Of a DNA stretch of 64,000 bases, positions 50,645-58,269 are shown in pieces. The DNA comes from Hymenobacter cyanobacteriorum. Lineage in GTDB: Bacteria > Bacteroidota > Bacteroidia > Cytophagales > Hymenobacteraceae. Location of the stretch: positions 682,001 through 746,000 of the forward strand of contig NZ_JALBGC010000004.1 of the NCBI RefSeq assembly GCF_022631375.1. Direction: 5' to 3'. The translations under genes and the position numbers were made by a program. Positions within the stretch are counted from its first letter, which is position 1. Every line of letters begins with the position of its first letter. The notes beneath the pieces were generated by a model that saw only the letters and a list, made by a program, of their open reading frames with translations, did not search any database and had not been told where the DNA came from.

Positions 50645-51478
50645 ATGAAAACCAAAGGTTTCGCCCTGTTGCTGGCTTTGGCCGCTACCGCCTGCCAGCA
50701 CACCCCTCCGGCTGCTGCCGATGCTGTGGTTGCCGCGGGGCCAACGCCTCAACCCGCTGCGCTAGCCACCGCTGCCACCGACTCCCTGTCGCCGACTACG
50801 CGAGCCATGCTGCGCCAATACAACTTGGCCCCGCTCTGGGCCAACCGGGCCGAAGGCAAAGCGGCTCAGTCGGCCATGGAGGGCTTCTTCGGGACTTCGC
50901 CTTACCGCATTTCCTTCTATTTCAGCAGCGTCGAACGCGACCCGGCCCAGCCCAATCTGTTCCACGTCACCGGCCTCGACCGCTACAAAAAAGTCATCAC
51001 GCCCTTCAGAGGCACCATTACGGTGCGCCAGATTCATCCTTTTACATACGCTCCTTATCTGGATGACCCCGATTCGCTGATTAATGCCTTCACAGCGAAC
51101 GGGCAATTTATCCTGCGTGAAGACCCGACAACGAAGGGGGCAGGCTGTTATTCGGGAAAAGCGCTACTCGACTTTTACCTCAATCAGCACAAGCAACCTG
51201 TGCAGGCTACTGCCAACTTAACCACCAGCGCCAAAAATCCAACGCTCGGCAGCGGACTGCTCTTCCGGGGAACACAGGTGAGCAATGCCACTGGCCGCCG
51301 TCAACCCGTAGCCTTCGCCGGAGAATACTGGGCGGCCATTCCCAATGCACTTCAATTCCTTCGGCCAGGTGGTCGCGGAGATGAAGTAAGCCCCAACCTG
51401 GCCCATTTTGGCTGGAATAGCTACTGGGAAAACGACGAGTGGTGGGCCAAATCCCCCAAGCCCCAGCTCAGCCTTTGA
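50645..51478 (+). CDS. WENDEWW-family lipoprotein, copy C
   Basis: 277 residues from the ATG at 50645, 19 bases after copy B. The lipobox is LLLALAATAC. Block 1: EGFFGTSPYRISFYFSSVER with FHVTGLDRYKKV and FRGTITVRQ. Block 2: GSGLLFRGTQ. Block 3: GRGDEVSPNLAHFGW, with NSYWENDEWWAKSPKPQL. The GDRG of copies A and B is reduced to GGRG, and NPKYA is changed to SPNLA, so this copy has drifted most in the terminal block while keeping WENDEWW intact. It continues the apparent operon. Confidence 0.82.
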   Translation: MKTKGFALLLALAATACQHTPPAAADAVVAAGPTPQPAALATAATDSLSPTTRAMLRQYNLAPLWANRAEGKAAQSAMEGFFGTSPYRISFYFSSVERDPAQPNLFHVTGLDRYKKVITPFRGTITVRQIHPFTYAPYLDDPDSLINAFTANGQFILREDPTTKGAGCYSGKALLDFYLNQHKQPVQATANLTTSAKNPTLGSGLLFRGTQVSNATGRRQPVAFAGEYWAAIPNALQFLRPGGRGDEVSPNLAHFGWNSYWENDEWWAKSPKPQLSL

Positions 51479-51567
51479 TACTAAAACCAACCCGCTCACC
51501 GTTGAAAACACAGAAGCGCTATCCGGCAATATATCCGTCCTGCGCGTTTCCAATTTTCACGGTTCCC

Positions 51568-52365
51568 ATGCGATACTTCCTGCTGCTGGCGGCTCCTGCG
51601 CTGCTGCTCGGCGCGGCGCGGCCCCTTCGCCGGCCGGCCACTCCCGGCCCCACCCACGCTACTGCTCCGCTGGTCGCACCCGGCGCGGTGCTCTCCAATG
51701 CTACTCGCACGGCACTGCTGGCCCGCGCCAGCCTAGGCCGCTTGTGGCAGCATCAGGCCAGTAATGGCACCGAGGATGTGCTCAATGGCGTTTTTGGCTA
51801 CGATGGACGGCGGCTCGAATTCGTGTTCCTGAGCGTGCAGGCCGATGCCAAAAGCCCCGGGCGCTACCTGGTGGCCGGAAAGTTTCGCTGCTACGGCGAC
51901 GTGACGCCGTTTCGGGGCAGCGTGGAGGTGCAGCAGGTACAGCGCCTGCCGGCCGAAGCGGTGGGCGATGACGGCACCGGCAAAGCGCGGGCCGTGTACT
52001 GCGCCACGGGGAGCTTCGCGCTACAAGCCACCAGCAGCCACGGCTTGGGCGGACGCTTTGATGGGCGGTTGGGCGTTGACTTTCAAGTGGGCAGCAGCGG
52101 GCGCGCCGCCCTGGCCGAATACACCACCAACGCCCTCACCCGCCGCGGCGGCCTGCTCTTCGACGGCGAGTGGCGCGACGGCCCCGATGGCGACCCCGTG
52201 CCGGCCGTCTGGAAGCAGGGCATGGCCGTGGCGCACCAGGTCCTCACCCGCTTTCAGATTGGCGACCGCGACGCCCATCTCAACCCGCGCTACGCCCGCG
52301 TGGGCTGGAATACCTACTGGCAGAACGACGAATGGTGGGCCGAAAAGCAAGTGGCTAAACGCTAA
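51568..52365 (+). CDS. WENDEWW-family exported protein, copy D (no lipobox)
   Basis: 265 residues from the ATG at 51568. It has a signal peptide (MRYFLLLAAPALLLGAARP) but no lipobox cysteine, so the mature protein is probably soluble in the periplasm or secreted. Block 1 is NGVFGYDGRRLEFVFLSVQ with YLVAGKFR and FRGSVEVQQ. Block 2 is GGLLFDGEWR, and block 3 is GDRDAHLNPRYARVGW with NTYWQNDEWW, where glutamate is replaced by glutamine. It ends AEKQVAKR instead of the SPKPxL tail. The 89-base gap from copy C is longer than the others, so it may have its own promoter. It is GC-richer than the other copies. Confidence 0.8.
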   Translation: MRYFLLLAAPALLLGAARPLRRPATPGPTHATAPLVAPGAVLSNATRTALLARASLGRLWQHQASNGTEDVLNGVFGYDGRRLEFVFLSVQADAKSPGRYLVAGKFRCYGDVTPFRGSVEVQQVQRLPAEAVGDDGTGKARAVYCATGSFALQATSSHGLGGRFDGRLGVDFQVGSSGRAALAEYTTNALTRRGGLLFDGEWRDGPDGDPVPAVWKQGMAVAHQVLTRFQIGDRDAHLNPRYARVGWNTYWQNDEWWAEKQVAKR

Positions 52366-52401
52366 AGTGGTGGGCAGAAAATTATTAGCTAAGTGAATTA
52401 G

Positions 52402-52409
52402 TATCTTCG
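52402..52409 (+). promoter_or_regulatory. Putative -7 box (TATCTTCG) of the S24 regulator
   Basis: TATCTTCG, the same octamer as upstream of gap and the fasciclin gene, lies 73 bases before the ATG in an otherwise AT-rich stretch. Confidence 0.5.
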
Positions 52410-52482
52410 CGCCTGCGTTGCTAACTTCACCAGCCGAATCTGCGTTGAAGCAAACGCTATTCCCGGCTGCTGCCCCCTCCCC

Positions 52483-53316
52483 ATGATTAATACGAACCTG
52501 AAATTCTGCCGGCGCGAGCTTGCCCTCACCCAGGCCCAGATGGCCGAAAAGCTCGGCATCAAACGCTCGCTGGTGGGGGCCTACGAAGAAGGCCGCGCCG
52601 AGCCCCGCATTGCCACGCTGGTGAACATGGCCCGTTTGTTCGGCATCACGCTCGACCAGCTTGTCACCACCGACTTCAGCAAGAAGAAGAACACCAAGAT
52701 TATTGGCTCGCTGCCCCAGCCCGACCCCAATGCGCTGGCCACCGATGCCGACGACAACCCCGAGCCGCCTACCCCGGCCGCCGGCGGCAAGCTCCGTGTG
52801 CTGGCCTTCACCGTCGATAAGGACCAGAACGAGAACATCGAACTGGTGCCCCAGAAAGCCGCCGCCGGCTACCTCAACGGCTACGCCGACCGCGAATACC
52901 TGGAGGTGCTGCCCAAGTTCCGCCTGCCCATGCTTTCGAACACGGGCACGTACCGGGCCTTCGAAATTGCCGGCGACTCCATGCTGCCCATTGCCAGCGG
53001 TACCGTCATCGTGGGCCGCTACGTCGAAGACTGGTCGAGCATCAAGGATGGCACGCCGTGCATCGTGGTGAGTTCGCGCGACGGCATCGTGTTCAAGCGT
53101 GTGTACAACAAGCTGCGCTCGGGCTCCATGTTCGTGCTGCATTCCGATAACCCGCACTTCTCGCCATACGACGTGCAGGCCGACGACGTGCTCGAAATCT
53201 GGGAAGCTAAAAGCTACATCAGCAGCACCTTCCCCATTGCCGAGCTTTCGCTCGAGCGCGTGGCCAGCCTCGTGCTCGACCTGCAGCAGCAGGTGGCCCT
53301 CCTCAAGCGGGCTTAG
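52483..53316 (+). CDS. XRE/S24 LexA-like transcriptional regulator
   Basis: 277 residues. An XRE helix-turn-helix fills residues 5-60 (LALTQAQMAEKLGIKRSLVG, YEEGRAEPRIATLVNMARLF). A Pro/Asp-rich linker follows, then an S24 peptidase fold with the dyad Ser166 (EIAGDSMLPI) and Lys205 (IVFKRVYN). A candidate self-cleavage bond is Ala128-Gly129 (KAAAGYLNGYAD). Such proteins repress SOS or prophage-like genes until RecA triggers self-cleavage, but many Bacteroidetes copies have other roles. No phage genes are nearby. A terminator follows at 53391. Confidence 0.9.
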   Translation: MINTNLKFCRRELALTQAQMAEKLGIKRSLVGAYEEGRAEPRIATLVNMARLFGITLDQLVTTDFSKKKNTKIIGSLPQPDPNALATDADDNPEPPTPAAGGKLRVLAFTVDKDQNENIELVPQKAAAGYLNGYADREYLEVLPKFRLPMLSNTGTYRAFEIAGDSMLPIASGTVIVGRYVEDWSSIKDGTPCIVVSSRDGIVFKRVYNKLRSGSMFVLHSDNPHFSPYDVQADDVLEIWEAKSYISSTFPIAELSLERVASLVLDLQQQVALLKRA

Positions 53317-53390
53317 GACGGAGTACCCCGATATTTTCAATTCGGCCGCCAAAACGGCGGATTCCTATAAAATTGTCTGCTTTCCCACAT

Positions 53391-53429
53391 CAACAAAGCC
53401 CGGCCGTTCGTTACGGCCGGGCTTTGTTG
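53391..53429 (+). terminator. Terminator after the S24 regulator
   Basis: CAACAAAGCCCGGCCGT pairs with ACGGCCGGGCTTTGTTG over a five-base loop, a 17-bp perfect stem. It lies 75 bases after the stop codon. Confidence 0.75.
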
Positions 53430-53525
53430 CGCCCAGTTGCTGAAGCCAACCCCGGCCGGCCACCTGCGTATGGAGTTCGCCGCCCCTGCGCGCGGCCCTT
53501 TCCTTCACTTTCTAACGCCTTTCTG

Positions 53526-54248
53526 ATGCTCAAGTACATCTCCTCCGCCGACCGCCACCACGCCGCGCCTGCTGCCTGGCTCAGCAGCTACTTCCTGTTT
53601 TCGTTTGCCGATTATTTCGACCGTACCAACATGCACTTCGGCCCGTTGCGCGTGTTCAACGACGACAGCGTGGCTGCGCAATCGGGCTTTCCGCAGCACC
53701 CGCACTCCGAAATGGAGATTGTGACGCTGGTGCTCGACGGCGAAATCACGCACCAGGACACGATGGGCAACAAAACGACCATCAAGGCCGGCGAGGTGCA
53801 GCGCATGACGGCCGGCACCGGCTTGGCCCACTCCGAATTCAACCGCCAGGACAAGCCCCTGCACCTCTACCAGCTGTGGTTTTTGCCCGGCCAGCGCGGC
53901 CTAGCCCCCAGCTACGAGCAGAAGGACCTCGGCTTCCTCAGCGGCAATAAAAACGAGCTGGTGCCGCTGGTAACCGGCCAAAAAGTGCTCGAAGACGTGG
54001 TGTATATGAATTCGAACAGCACCGTGTACTGGTCGAACCTGAGCGCCGAGAAGGAAATCGAATTCAAAACCTTCCCCATTCGCCTCACTTTCATCTACGT
54101 GAAAGAGGGCACCATCTTCGTGAATGGTACCGAGCTTGGCCCCAACGACCAGGCGCGCATGACCGACGACGACGTGGTGCAAATCCGCGCTTCCACCGAT
54201 GCGCAGTTCATCCTGATTGACCTGCCGTCGTCGGAAGCCAACTATTAA
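53526..54248 (+). CDS. Pirin-family protein
   Basis: 240 residues from the ATG at 53526 (the longer upstream frame runs through the terminator and is rejected). The N-terminal cupin carries the metal-binding set HPHSEMEIV, GEITHQDTMGNKT and GTGLAHSEFNR, the pattern of pirins and YhhW-like quercetinases. LYQLWFLPGQRGLAPSYEQ is the following family segment. These are Fe(II)-dependent cupins, some with quercetin 2,3-dioxygenase activity and others of unclear role. All expected histidines and the glutamate are present. It is convergent with the gene at 54363, with a palindrome between. Confidence 0.93.
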   Translation: MLKYISSADRHHAAPAAWLSSYFLFSFADYFDRTNMHFGPLRVFNDDSVAAQSGFPQHPHSEMEIVTLVLDGEITHQDTMGNKTTIKAGEVQRMTAGTGLAHSEFNRQDKPLHLYQLWFLPGQRGLAPSYEQKDLGFLSGNKNELVPLVTGQKVLEDVVYMNSNSTVYWSNLSAEKEIEFKTFPIRLTFIYVKEGTIFVNGTELGPNDQARMTDDDVVQIRASTDAQFILIDLPSSEANY

Positions 54249-54263
54249 GCTATAAGCTATAGG

Positions 54264-54355
54264 CAAGCCACAAGCTGTAAGCTCCCGGCCGCAAGCTTCT
54301 CGTCCGATGTATTGGGCAAGAAGCTTGCGGCCGGGAGCTTACAGCTTGTGGCTTG
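54264..54355. repeat. Palindrome with 36-bp perfect arms between convergent genes
   Basis: The left arm starts CAAGCCACAAGCTGTAAGCT and continues CCCGGCCGCAAGCTTCT. The right arm is its exact reverse complement, with a 20-base centre. It lies 15 bases after the pirin stop and eight before the end of the opposing gene. It could stop transcription from both sides, although no T-tract is present. Confidence 0.92.
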
Positions 54356-54362
54356 AATGGTA

Positions 54363-55268
54363 CTAGAAATTATAGGTAATGCCCGCCGAGCCGCCCGTCG
54401 ACTTGCCGATGTTGCGGCCGGCCACGTAGGTGCTGATGCCCAGCGTGAGGCCGAAACCGTTGGTGATGGGCCGGTAGCCGCTGGCACCAATGCGCACGTA
54501 GTTGACGCGGGTGGCGGTGAAGGTTCCGTCGAAGCCTTGCTCGGTGATGTCGGTGCCGCCGTTCGATTCCTGGAACGAAGCGTAGCCTTCGAAGTAGTTT
54601 TTGGGGCCGGCGTAGCCCAGCTTGGCCTCGCCCACGAGGGCGTTGGGCACGTCGCCGGTGCGCAGGCTGTAGCCCACCTGGCCGGTGGCGAACACGCCAG
54701 AGGCCGTTTTGAGATGGGCCACGCCGAGGGCCGTGGTTTTGGTGGCCCGGTTGCCGATGGCGATGATGTATCCCAGGCCGGTGTTCGTCTGGTAGTTGCT
54801 CACGGGCGTGCTCACGCTGACCACGCCCAGCAGGTCGAGGATGCTGCTGCCGATTTCGCGGGTGTAGGATTTGAACTTGAGCACCGCCGTCAGGTCCTGG
54901 AAGCCCTGGCGGGTATTGGCGAAGCCTTGAGCCGGGTAGAGGGTGTTGAGGTCGCTGATGGTGGTGCCGAAGGCTTGGCCTTTCGATTGAATATAGGGCA
55001 GGCTCACGATGGCGTCAATCTTATCGGTGAGGCCGTAGGTGCCGTACAGGTTGACGGAGTTGACGTGCACTTCCTGAAACACGGGCACGCCCGATACTTT
55101 ATCGGGAGCCAGGTAGGCGCTGGTGTACTGCTCGGCCGTGCCCGATACGACCACCGAGCCGTGGCCTTTGCCGGCCATGAAGCCGCTAACGATGCTTTGC
55201 GCGCGCAGCGCCGGGGTGGCCCCGGCCATAAGTAGGGTGCTCAGCAGCAGCGTGGAAAATTGTTTCAT
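54363..55268 (-). CDS. Exported protein, probable outer-membrane beta-barrel
   Basis: 301 residues from the ATG at 55268, with signal peptide MKQFSTLLLSTLLMAGATPA. The mature chain is built of alternating strands (NLYGTYGLTDKIDAIVSLPY, GYIIAIGNRATKTTALGVAH, FATGQVGYSLRTGDVP, VNYVRIGASGYRPIT) and ends GSAGITYNF with the terminal phenylalanine of outer-membrane barrels. Its layout recalls the MetA-pathway phenol-degradation/transporter-type barrels, but I do not claim that family. It stands alone, divergent from the fasciclin lipoprotein gene. Confidence 0.72.
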   Translation of the reverse strand: MKQFSTLLLSTLLMAGATPALRAQSIVSGFMAGKGHGSVVVSGTAEQYTSAYLAPDKVSGVPVFQEVHVNSVNLYGTYGLTDKIDAIVSLPYIQSKGQAFGTTISDLNTLYPAQGFANTRQGFQDLTAVLKFKSYTREIGSSILDLLGVVSVSTPVSNYQTNTGLGYIIAIGNRATKTTALGVAHLKTASGVFATGQVGYSLRTGDVPNALVGEAKLGYAGPKNYFEGYASFQESNGGTDITEQGFDGTFTATRVNYVRIGASGYRPITNGFGLTLGISTYVAGRNIGKSTGGSAGITYNF

Positions 55269-55462
55269 ATAAAACGTACAGAGGGAATAAAAAGTAGCGG
55301 AAAAGCGGCAGCTGAAAACCGGTTGGGAACTATTTAAATGGGTTCCGAAAACGGGCAGAGTGCGCAACTTACGGCGCAATCTGAAACTTTGGATTTAGCT
55401 TAGCGCAATCCGAAGCGCCCGGAAAGCCGTTTGTAATCAGTGAATTGAGTTCAACGCTCCAA

Positions 55463-55470
55463 TATCTTCG
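55463..55470 (+). promoter_or_regulatory. Putative -7 box (TATCTTCG) of the fasciclin gene
   Basis: TATCTTCG lies 21 bases before the ATG at 55492. It is the third occurrence of this octamer at a plausible promoter position in the window. Confidence 0.5.
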
Positions 55471-55491
55471 ACCAACCCATCTTTTTACCCG

Positions 55492-56472
55492 ATGAAAATT
55501 ATTACCCCTTTGAAAACCGGTGTGCTGCTGCTCGGCCTGGCCCTGGCCGGTGGCGGCTGCGCAAAAAATAAAGACGTCGACCCCTCCATCACCAACATCG
55601 CCGTTACCAACCCCGATTTTCAGCTGCTCGAAGATGCCGCCATTCGCGGCGGCGTGGCCATCACGCTGGGCAACAAAAACCCCAACGACCCGCAGGGCAA
55701 CTACACGGTTTTCGCGCCCAACAACGCGGCCTTCAACCGCCTCGGCGTCCGCGAGGCCGTCGACCTGACGGCTTTGCAGCCCGACTTTCTCACCAAAACG
55801 CTGCTCTACCACGTGTACAGTGGTTCGCTGGCGGGCAGCGCCCTCGCGGCGGGCAGCACGTCGGCCTCGCTGCTCGGGCCCACGCGCCGCATCATCACGC
55901 GCGCCGATGGCAGCAAATACGTGAACGGCTCGAAAATTCTGGGCACGGATGTGAAGGCGGCTAATGGGCTGGTACATCCCATTGATAAGGTGATGATTGC
56001 CACCGGCGGCAACGTGGTGGAATCGGCCGTGGCGCTGCAGTCAGCTAAGGTGTTTACCCAGCCCGAGCTGACGCTGCTGGTGGCCGCCGTGGTGAAGTGC
56101 AACTTGGCGGGGCTGCTGTCGCAGCCCGGGCCATACACGGTATTTGCGCCAACGGACCAGGCGTTCCGCGATGCCGGCTACCCCACCGTCGATTACATCA
56201 ACAACCTGACCCCGGCGCAGGTAACGGCCCTGACGGGCGTATTGGCCAACCACGTGCTGGCGGGCAACTTAGGCAACAAGTTCTCGCCGGAGCTGCCCGA
56301 TGGTACCAGCGTTACCACCTTCGGAGGCGGCAGCCTGCAACTGGGCACATTCAGCAACGGTGTGCTCACAATTAAATCGAGGGGAATTTCGACCCCCGCT
56401 AACCTGGCCATTCCCGACGTGCAGTGCACCAACGGCGTGGTGCACGTCATCGACCGCGTGCTGCGGCCCTAA
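55492..56472 (+). CDS. Fasciclin (FAS1) domain lipoprotein
   Basis: 326 residues. The signal peptide ends LALAGGGC, a lipobox. Two FAS1 domains follow (about 45-180 and 190-326). Each has the H1-like YTVFAPNNAAFNRLG or YTVFAPTDQAFRDAG element and the H2-like end (GLVHPIDKVMI, and NGVVHVIDRVLRP). FAS1 domains mediate adhesion between cells or to polysaccharide. The protein is probably surface-exposed. It is followed by an alpha/beta hydrolase gene on the same strand. Confidence 0.92.
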   Translation: MKIITPLKTGVLLLGLALAGGGCAKNKDVDPSITNIAVTNPDFQLLEDAAIRGGVAITLGNKNPNDPQGNYTVFAPNNAAFNRLGVREAVDLTALQPDFLTKTLLYHVYSGSLAGSALAAGSTSASLLGPTRRIITRADGSKYVNGSKILGTDVKAANGLVHPIDKVMIATGGNVVESAVALQSAKVFTQPELTLLVAAVVKCNLAGLLSQPGPYTVFAPTDQAFRDAGYPTVDYINNLTPAQVTALTGVLANHVLAGNLGNKFSPELPDGTSVTTFGGGSLQLGTFSNGVLTIKSRGISTPANLAIPDVQCTNGVVHVIDRVLRP

Positions 56473-56567
56473 CCCGGCCTCTGTTATCTGCTATTAAACC
56501 TGTTTGCCCGCCCTTGTCCGGCCCGCGAAGCCAGTTTCCGCTACCGGGCAATGGTCCTGCATTCCAA

Positions 56568-58106
56568 ATGAAGTACACCTGTTTGCTGGCGCTGCTGGCC
56601 ATTGCCCGGGCTGGGTTGGCCCAAACACCGGCCGCCCCGGCTGCGGCCACCGATGCCCCCGGGCTGGCAGGCCTGTGGCAGGGGCCGCTGTCGATTCCGG
56701 GCGGGAGCCTGCCGGTGGCTTTTGCCGTGCAGCAGCCGGCGGCCAACAAGCTTATTGCCACGCTTGACCTGCCGGCCCGACGCATGAGCCGGCTGCCCGT
56801 TTCGGTAACGCTGAAAGGCGATTCGGTGGTGTTTTTTGCGGCCAAAGCCAACTGCCGCTACGCCTGCGTGCTGGCCAATGGCGGCCAGGAGCTGCGCGGC
56901 ACCTGGGTGCAGCCGGGCCTGCGCGTGCCGCTGGCGCTACGCCGCGCGGCCGTGCAGCCGGCTGGTGCCGGCGCAACGGCTGCCGCCCCGGTAGCGACTA
57001 CCTACCACATTGAAGCGGTGACGGTGACCAGCCCGGCCGGAAATGTGGCGCTGGCCGGCACGCTCAGTATTCCCGACGGCCCCGGGCCGTTTCCGGCCGC
57101 CGTGCTGCTATCCGATATGGGGGGGCAGGACCGGGATGCCCGCCAGGGCCGCTACCGCCTGTTTGCCGATATTGCCACTAGCATGGCCCGGCAGGGCATT
57201 GCCGTGCTGCGCCTCGACGACCGGGGCGTGGGCCAGAGCGGCGGCGACAGCCGCCAGGCTACTACTGCCGACTTGGTGCGCGATGCCCAGGCCGCCCTAA
57301 GCTACCTGCGTGTGCGGTCCAGCATCGACCCGGCGCGCACGGGCTTCATCGGCCACGGCGAGGGCGGCAACGTGGCGCTGCTGGCGGCCGCCCAGCCGCA
57401 GCCGCCCAGCTTCGTGGTGGGCCTGGCGGCAGCCGGCTTGGGCGGGCTGGAACTGCTGGCCGCCCAAGCCGAGCCCGCCACGCCCGCCGATACGGCCCGG
57501 GCCGGCGTGGCCCGTCGGCAGGCTCTGGCCGATATTGCTGCCAAGGCCAAAGAGTTGCGGGCCAGCGGTTCCAACTCGGCTCAGATAGATACTTACGTAG
57601 CCCAGCAGACGCTGAAGCTGCGCAGTGCCGAGCGCAAGCAGGCCGAGGCCATGCTTAAGTTTCGGCGGGCTATGTTCGAAATTGTGCGGCAAACGGCCAA
57701 CCGCGAGCAGGCCCAGGCCATCGTGGCCAACATGCTGCGCCAGCGCTATCCGGAGCAGGATGCCGCGCTAACCCGCAGCCGGGTAGAGGGCCTGACTACG
57801 CCCTGGTACCGCTACTACCTCACCTTCGACCCCCAACCCACGCTGGCCCAAGTGCAGTGCCCGGTACTGTTACTCAACGGTACCGACGACGCAGAGGTGA
57901 ATGCCGCTACCAACCTCACGGCCCTCGAAAAAGGCCTCAAAACCAACAAGCGCGTAACGACGCGCCGCCTGCCCGGCGTGCAGCACTGGTTCCAGACGCC
58001 CGCCGCCGAACTCATCCCCAACGCCGACGGCACGGTGGACCCGGTTGTTTCGGCCGCCATGCTCGATGCGGTGCGCGACTGGGTGCTGGGGCTGAGTCGG
58101 CAGTAG
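56568..58106 (+). CDS. Exported alpha/beta hydrolase fold protein with Gly at the nucleophile position
   Basis: 512 residues from the ATG at 56568, with signal peptide MKYTCLLALLAIARAGLAQ. A beta-rich N-terminal module (about 30-135, LWQGPLSIPGGSLPVAFAVQ) precedes an alpha/beta hydrolase domain (VTVTSPAGNVALAGTLSIPD, DRDARQGRYRLFADIATSMA, VLRLDDRGVGQSGGDSR). In the nucleophile elbow the usual GHSEGG reads GHGEGG (Gly264, codon 57357-57359), while the Asp (NGTDDAEV) and His (LPGVQHWFQ) positions remain. A canonical serine-hydrolase mechanism is therefore unlikely. The protein may bind rather than cleave. A cap of about 140 residues sits between the strands. Confidence 0.88.
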   Translation: MKYTCLLALLAIARAGLAQTPAAPAAATDAPGLAGLWQGPLSIPGGSLPVAFAVQQPAANKLIATLDLPARRMSRLPVSVTLKGDSVVFFAAKANCRYACVLANGGQELRGTWVQPGLRVPLALRRAAVQPAGAGATAAAPVATTYHIEAVTVTSPAGNVALAGTLSIPDGPGPFPAAVLLSDMGGQDRDARQGRYRLFADIATSMARQGIAVLRLDDRGVGQSGGDSRQATTADLVRDAQAALSYLRVRSSIDPARTGFIGHGEGGNVALLAAAQPQPPSFVVGLAAAGLGGLELLAAQAEPATPADTARAGVARRQALADIAAKAKELRASGSNSAQIDTYVAQQTLKLRSAERKQAEAMLKFRRAMFEIVRQTANREQAQAIVANMLRQRYPEQDAALTRSRVEGLTTPWYRYYLTFDPQPTLAQVQCPVLLLNGTDDAEVNAATNLTALEKGLKTNKRVTTRRLPGVQHWFQTPAAELIPNADGTVDPVVSAAMLDAVRDWVLGLSRQ

Positions 58107-58127
58107 ACGGAGCAAAAGAAAGAAAAA

Positions 58128-58228
58128 CAGAACGTCCTGCTAAGCGCAATCGAAGCAGCTCTACCGCAGTACTAAATCAAATTACTTGCGCGGTAGAGCT
58201 GCTTCGACAAGCTCAGCATGACGTTCTG
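58128..58228. repeat. Palindromic repeat, GTCATGCTGAGCGCAGTCGA family (degenerate copy 4)
   Basis: The left arm CAGAACGTCCTGCTAAGCGC and the right arm (CTTGTCGAAG inverted, then GCTCAGCATGACGTTCTG) pair with several mismatches. The inner GCAGCTCTACCGC/GCGGTAGAGCTGC stem is perfect. It lies between convergent genes. Confidence 0.8.
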
Positions 58229-58269
58229 CTTTGGACGATGCGCTGCTGACAAGCCTGCCAGGCAGCAGT

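Noticed and set aside
52483..53316. S24 regulator as a prophage repressor marking a phage
   Set aside because: No integrase, capsid, terminase or lysis gene in the flanks. Neighbours are envelope proteins and a pirin.
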